From the NCBI GenBank assembly GCA_903863195.1, contig CAIPAY010000083.1, forward strand, positions 1 to 41,968: DNA of 41,968 nucleotides, in the 5' to 3' direction. Below the pieces are notes generated by a model that did no database searches, was not told the origin of the DNA, and saw nothing but the letters and a program-made list of their open reading frames with translations. This stretch comes from an uncultured Holophagaceae bacterium. GTDB lineage: Bacteria > Acidobacteriota > Holophagae > Holophagales > Holophagaceae. This document shows, piece after piece, positions 38,060 to 41,968 of the stretch. Each line of letters opens with the position of its first letter. The stretch's first letter is position 1. A program made the translations under genes and the position numbers.

Positions 38060-40674
38060 CTAGCAGCCCAGCAGCGCCTTCACGTGGGCCAGCCGCTGTT
38101 CCCGCTCCTCGGCCTGACCGCGCAGCTTGCTCACGGCGGCCTCGGGGGCCTTGGTGATGAAGCTGTCGTCCGCCAGGCGGGCGCGGAGGGGCTCCAGCTC
38201 CTTCTCGAGCTTGACCAGCTCCTTCTCGAGCTTGGCCTGCTCCGCGGCGGGATCCTTGAGCCCCGCCAGCTCCAGGGCCACGGTGCCGCCCGCCAGCACC
38301 GCGACGCTGCGGGTGGGCGAGCTGAGGTCGCCCGGGGTGAAGGTGACGGACTCCAGGCGGGCGATGGACTTCAGGGCCTCCGTGAAGGGCTCCAGCTCCA
38401 CCAGCGTGGTGAAGGCCGGCACCCGCTTGGCCGGGTCCACCCCCGGTCCGCCTTGAGCCGCAGGAAGGCCGAGAGCAGCTCCTGGAAGCGCGGGATCAGT
38501 GTGGCATCCCCGCCCTGAATCTGGAGAACCGGCTCATCCACCGGCCAGCTCCGCAGCGCCAGCAGAGGATTTTCTCCCCGAGGCAAGCGCGCAGCGATGA
38601 CTGCCTCGTGGATCTCCTCGGTCAGGAACGGCACAAACGGATGCAGAGCCCGCAGCAGGATGTCCAGGAAGCGCAGGATGGCGGCCTTCTGGCCCGGCGT
38701 GCCGCTCACGAGCTGGACCTTGGCCAGCTCGATATAGGTGGCGCAGAAGTCGTCCCAGACCAGGTGGTAGAGCAGGTCCGAGGCCTCGTGGAACCGGAAC
38801 TCCTCCAGGGCCTTCGTGACGGCGTGGAGACCCTCCCTCATCTTTTTGATAAGCCAGAATTCGGCTTCACCGAATTCTGGCTCCGTCTCCAGCGTGATGG
38901 ACTCATCGAGATTCAATTGGACAAACCGGGATGCATTCCACAGCTTGTTGCAGAAGTTGCGGGAGGCCTCCAGGCGGGCGGTGCTCATGGCGATGTCCGT
39001 GCCCGGCGCGGCCATGATGGCCAGCGAGAAGCGCAGCGCGTCCGTGCCGTACTCCTCCATGACCTCCAGCGGGTCGATGACGTTGCCCTTGGTCTTGCTC
39101 ATCTTCTGCCCGCTGGCATCGCGCACCAGACTGTTGAAGTAGACCTTCCGGAAGGGCACCTCGCCCATCCAGGTGAGGCCCGCCATGGCCATGCGGGCCA
39201 CCCAGAAGAACAGGATGTCGTAGCCCGTGATGAGGACGCTAGTGGGGTAGTAGCGCGCCAGTTCCTTGGTCTCTTCCGGCCACCCAAACACACTGAAAGG
39301 CCACAGCGCCGACGAAAACCACGTGTCCAGCGTGTCCGGGTCTTGTATCAGTTCCTTATCTCCGCATGCGCAGCATGCGGAGGGCGCCTCCATCTCCACA
39401 TGAAGCTCCCCGCACGTGCCGCAGGTCCAGGCGGGAATGCGGTGGCCCCAGACCAGCTGGCGGCTGATGCACCAGTCCTGGATGTTGGTGAGCCAGTGCT
39501 GCCAGACGGCGGCGTGGTGCTCGGGCGTGAACTGGATGGCGCCGGTCTGGACGGCGGCCAGGGCCTTGGCTGCGGCCTCCTTCACATCCATGAACCACTG
39601 CTCGCTCACCAGGGGCTCCAGGGCCGCACCGCTCCGGTCGCTGAGGCTGATCTTGTGGACGTAGTCCTCCACCTTGGCCAGGAAGCCCTGCTCCTCCAGA
39701 TCCGCCAGCACGCGCTTGCGGGCCTCGAAGCGGTCCAGGCCGGCATAGACGCCCGCTGCGGCGGTCATCTTGGCGTCGAAGCCGATGACGGTGATGGAGT
39801 CCAGGTTCAGGCGCTGGCCCGCGGCGAAGTCGTTGGGATCGTGGGCAGGGGTGACCTTCACACAGCCGGTGCCGAAGGCGGGGTCCACGAAGCTGTCGGC
39901 CACCACCGGGATCTGGCGGCCCGTGAGCGGAAGGTTCAGGAACTTGCCCACCAGGCTGCCGTAGCGCTCGTCGTCCGGGTGCACGGCCACGGCGGTGTCG
40001 CCCAGCATGGTCTCGGGACGGGTGGTGGCCACCACCATGTCGCCGCTGCCATCCGCCAGGGGGTAGCGCAGGTGCCAGAGCTTGCCCTTGCGCTCCTCGT
40101 ATTTCACTTCCAGGTCGCTCAGGGCGGTCTGCAGGGCGGGATCCCACTGGATCATGCGGGGGCCGCGGTAGATGCGGCCGGCCTTGTAGCTCTCCACGAA
40201 GACGTGGCGCACGGCCTTGTTCAGCGCCGGATCCAGGGTGAAGCGGTTGCGGGTCCAGTCCACGGAGCAGCCCAGGCGCTTCAGCTGGTGCTCGATGGCG
40301 CCCTGGTTCTTGTCCTTCCAGTCCCAGATCCGCTGTTCGAAGGCGGCGCGGCCCAGCTTGTGGCGGTCGGTGCCCTCGGCCTTGAGCTGGCGCTCCACCA
40401 TCATCTGGGTGGCGATGCCCGCGTGGTCCGTGCCGGGAACCCAGAGCGCGTCGAAGCCCTGGGCGCGCTTGAAGCGGGTCAGCACGTCATGGAGGGTGTT
40501 CACCAGGGCGTGGCCCATGTGCAGGTTGCCGGTGATGTTCGGCGGCGGGATGACGATGGACCAGGGCTCCTTGCCGCTCTCCGGGGCTGCCTCGAAGGCC
40601 CGGGATGCCTCCCACACCGCGTACCAGCGCTCCTGGGCGGTCTTGAAGTCGAATGCCTTGTCCATCTCGCGCAT
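38060..40674 (-). CDS. valS: Valine-tRNA ligase, with an apparent -1 frameshift near its 3' end
   Basis: ValS charges tRNA-Val. The main frame (about 745 residues from MREMDKAFDF) has HMGH (52-55), the editing domain (VATTRPETMLGDTAVAVHP), a zinc-ribbon insertion (C418, C421, C434/C435, C437), GYDILFFWVARM and KMSKT (524-528). The C-terminal anticodon and coiled-coil arm (VDPAKRVPAFTTL, then LEKELVKLEKELEPL to VKALLGC) continues in another frame from about 38440. Adding one base to the C5 run at 38440-38444 restores a protein of about 871 residues, the normal length. Because the gene is essential, a sequencing error is likelier than a real mutation. AAGGA precedes the chosen ATG. Confidence 0.92.
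38852..38882. repeat. 13-bp perfect hairpin inside valS
   Basis: AGCCAGAATTCGG and CCGAATTCTGGCT flank a five-base loop. It lies within coding sequence (product PEFGEAEFW), in a locally AT-richer patch. Confidence 0.9.
39360..39382. repeat. 10-bp perfect hairpin inside the valS zinc-ribbon region
   Basis: CTCCGCATGC-GCA-GCATGCGGAG, a triloop hairpin in the coding sequence for the second cysteine pair (SACCACGDK). Confidence 0.9.
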
Positions 40675-40872
40675 GGGAATCCTTGGGGGCCGGGCCGGGC
40701 TCTGGGTCGGGAAGGCCGACCCGGAAGACAACAAGACACCAAGGAACCCGGACAACCGGCGAGCTCTTGGTCCCGAAGCTACCAGTCTACCTGTGGAGTC
40801 AGACCGCTTCCAGCACGGGGCGCCTGGAGGCCCTGGAATCTGACAGGATGGAGGGGTCCCAGGTGAGCCCCT

Positions 40873-41586
40873 ATGACCCTCCGAGCCCTCGCCCTTGCCT
40901 CGCTGCTGCCGGTCTGGCCGGTGGCCGCCGCGGTGCCCATCGAGGGCCTGATCCTGCCCATCCGCCAGTCGGAGGTCTGCGCCCCCGTGGCCAGCCGCAT
41001 CCTGGAGCTGAAGGTGGGGGAGGGGCAGGTGGTCAAGGCCGGGCAGACCCTGGCCCTGCTCGACGGCAGGCTGGAAGAGCTGGAGATGAAGCGGGCCAAG
41101 CTGCTGCTGGAACGCCGGGAGTTCGAGGCCAAGAGCACCCAGCAGCTCTATGACAGCCGGATCCTGCCCGAGGCCAAGGCCCTGGAGTCGCGCATCGAGC
41201 TGGAGCTGGCCCGGCTGCACTACGAGACCGCCGCAGAGCAGGTCCGTCTGCGCACGATCCTGGCCCCCCTGGATGGCATCGTGGTGGCCCGCAGCCGGGA
41301 AGTGGGCGAGTCCGTGTCCAGCGCGCAGCCGCTGTTCTGCATCCTGGACCTCAGCCGCGTGCTGGTGCAGTGCAGCGTGGTGCCGGAGGCCCTGGGCGCC
41401 CTGAAGCCCGGGCAGAAGCTCAAGGTGCAGCTGCTGCCGTTGGGATCCACCGGCAGCTTCGAGGGCGAGGTGGTCCTCGTCGCTGCCTGCGCTGACAGCG
41501 AGGGCAAGGTTCAGGTGAAGGTGCTGGTGGAGAACCCCGAGCGCCGCATCCGGCCAGGCCTGCGGGCCCAGGTGGAGCTGCCGTAG
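40873..41586 (+). CDS. HlyD/RND-type periplasmic adaptor protein
   Basis: The 237-residue product has a signal peptide (LRALALASLLPVWPVAAA), a lipoyl-like half (APVASRILELKVGEGQVVKAG), a short helical hairpin (about 60-120, rich in Glu/Leu/Arg), the second lipoyl half (ILAPLDGIVVARSREVGESV) and a beta-barrel domain ending IRPGLRAQVELP. This is the order of membrane-fusion (periplasmic adaptor) proteins of efflux systems, but it is shorter than the usual 350-400 residues and lacks a long membrane-proximal domain. No pump or outer-membrane channel gene is adjacent in the window. It is divergent from valS. Confidence 0.8.
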   Translation: MTLRALALASLLPVWPVAAAVPIEGLILPIRQSEVCAPVASRILELKVGEGQVVKAGQTLALLDGRLEELEMKRAKLLLERREFEAKSTQQLYDSRILPEAKALESRIELELARLHYETAAEQVRLRTILAPLDGIVVARSREVGESVSSAQPLFCILDLSRVLVQCSVVPEALGALKPGQKLKVQLLPLGSTGSFEGEVVLVAACADSEGKVQVKVLVENPERRIRPGLRAQVELP

Positions 41587-41727
41587 GCGGCATCGGCCAG
41601 CTGCACCCCTAGAGGATCAACAGCGGAACCGCAGATGACGCCGATTGCGCAGATGGACAGTGGCGCAGAGGGAAGGGGAGAACCGCTACGTGTTCAGTGT
41701 TCGCACCACCGTTGATCACCTGTAAAA

Positions 41728-41740
41728 GGTTCTTCGCGCT
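41728..41740. mobile_element. Possible IS terminal inverted-repeat start
   Basis: GGTTCTTCGCGCT resembles the GGxTCTTC-type ends of ISL3 elements and is similar to the sequence at the transposase 3' end (GGTTCATCGCGCT, 41830-41842). It would mark the element boundary inside the window; the other end lies beyond it. The 245-bp gap 41587-41831 otherwise shows no gene. Confidence 0.3.
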
Positions 41741-41831
41741 GTGGCGGCGTGCCCACCAGGAGCCGTACAGGTCTTGGCAGGACTCCCCAACCTGGAGAAG
41801 CCCATCCCCTGCATCCCTGTTAAAAAAGGGT

Positions 41832-41968
41832 TCATCGCGCTTTACCGGGGAAGGCGGCCTTGATCTTGAGGAAGAAGTAGTCGTCATCGCGGAAGCCGTA
41901 GGCCATGCGCTTGAGGACCTTGACCTTGTTGTTCATGCCCTCCAGCACTGAGGTGTTGAGCTTCCAGC
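41832..41968 (-). CDS. ISL3-like transposase, C-terminal fragment (runs off the window)
   Basis: The last 45 codons read WKLNTSVLEGMNNKVKVLKR, then MAYGFRDDDYFFLKIKAAFP and a short tail. This matches the conserved end of ISL3-family DDE transposases (LEGxNNKxKxxKRxAYGFRD-YF), with the third catalytic Glu (LEG). The gene continues past the right edge, so its completeness is unknown. Confidence 0.85.
   Translation of the reverse strand, partial: WKLNTSVLEGMNNKVKVLKRMAYGFRDDDYFFLKIKAAFPGKAR

Noticed and set aside
38436-38450. Programmed ribosomal frameshift in valS
   Set aside because: No slippery heptamer with a known downstream structure was seen and valS is not known for recoding; a homopolymer error is simpler.
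40675-41220. Extending valS upstream in the open frame
   Set aside because: The extension overlaps the adaptor gene on the other strand, is unlike ValS, and a good ribosome site precedes the internal ATG.
41697-41951. 84-codon plus-strand frame at the right edge
   Set aside because: It is antisense to the transposase fragment and crosses the probable IS end; no family resemblance.

Overview
The window reads as a chromosomal segment of a GC-rich, flagellated Gram-negative bacterium. The gene set (flagellar operons with a MotE/YlxF-like gene and a CheC-FliN fusion, a large Omp85 protein, CHASE/PAS kinases) would suit Acidobacteriota, class Holophagae (Geothrix/Holophaga relatives). That placement is inference from gene content and base composition; no rRNA or marker tree is available here.

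Positions 37-10770 (minus strand) hold a flagellar basal body, export and hook cluster, transcribed flgB-flgC-fliE-fliF-fliG-fliH-fliI-fliJ-motE/ylxF-fliK-flgD-flgE. Two sigma54-type (-24/-12) promoter matches precede flgB and fliK. Divergent from flgB lie a STAS-domain anti-sigma-antagonist-like gene and a 1016-residue Omp85/BamA-like outer membrane protein with more POTRA-like units than usual (10925-14315).

Positions 14322-20287 (minus) encode a receiver-histidine kinase protein, a CHASE-PAS-PAS histidine kinase, an orphan TupA-like tungstate/molybdate binding protein and a secreted alpha/beta hydrolase. Positions 20288-21760 are a mostly non-coding, repeat-rich stretch with an 82-residue hypothetical gene, a tRNA-Val(GAC) gene whose 3' end and terminator are duplicated 163 bp away, and two very small membrane-protein ORFs.

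Positions 21764-27044 (minus) hold glmS, a cysteine-rich 4Fe-4S protein with a probable N-terminal winged helix, and a GntR(YtrA-type)-ABC ATPase-ABC permease operon behind a perfect palindromic operator. Positions 27367-34553 (minus) are a second flagellar operon, flhA-flhF-flhG-fliA-fliM-fliN(fliY), again with a sigma54-type promoter match in front and a terminator hairpin behind. The two flagellar clusters together provide rod, MS ring, switch, export ATPase complex, hook, FlhA gate, placement GTPase/ATPase and sigma28. flhB, fliPQR, flgG, motAB and filament genes must lie elsewhere.

Positions 34792-41586 carry a UPF0102/YraN-like gene, a membrane protein, a 57-residue basic protein, a lower-GC conserved hypothetical gene, a DnaQ-like exonuclease, a zinc-ribbon protein, valS (with an apparent one-base frameshift in a C run) and an HlyD-type adaptor. 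The window ends inside an ISL3-like transposase. Intergenic gaps repeatedly contain strong inverted repeats and short triloop hairpins. I saw no CRISPR array, prophage or clear defence system.
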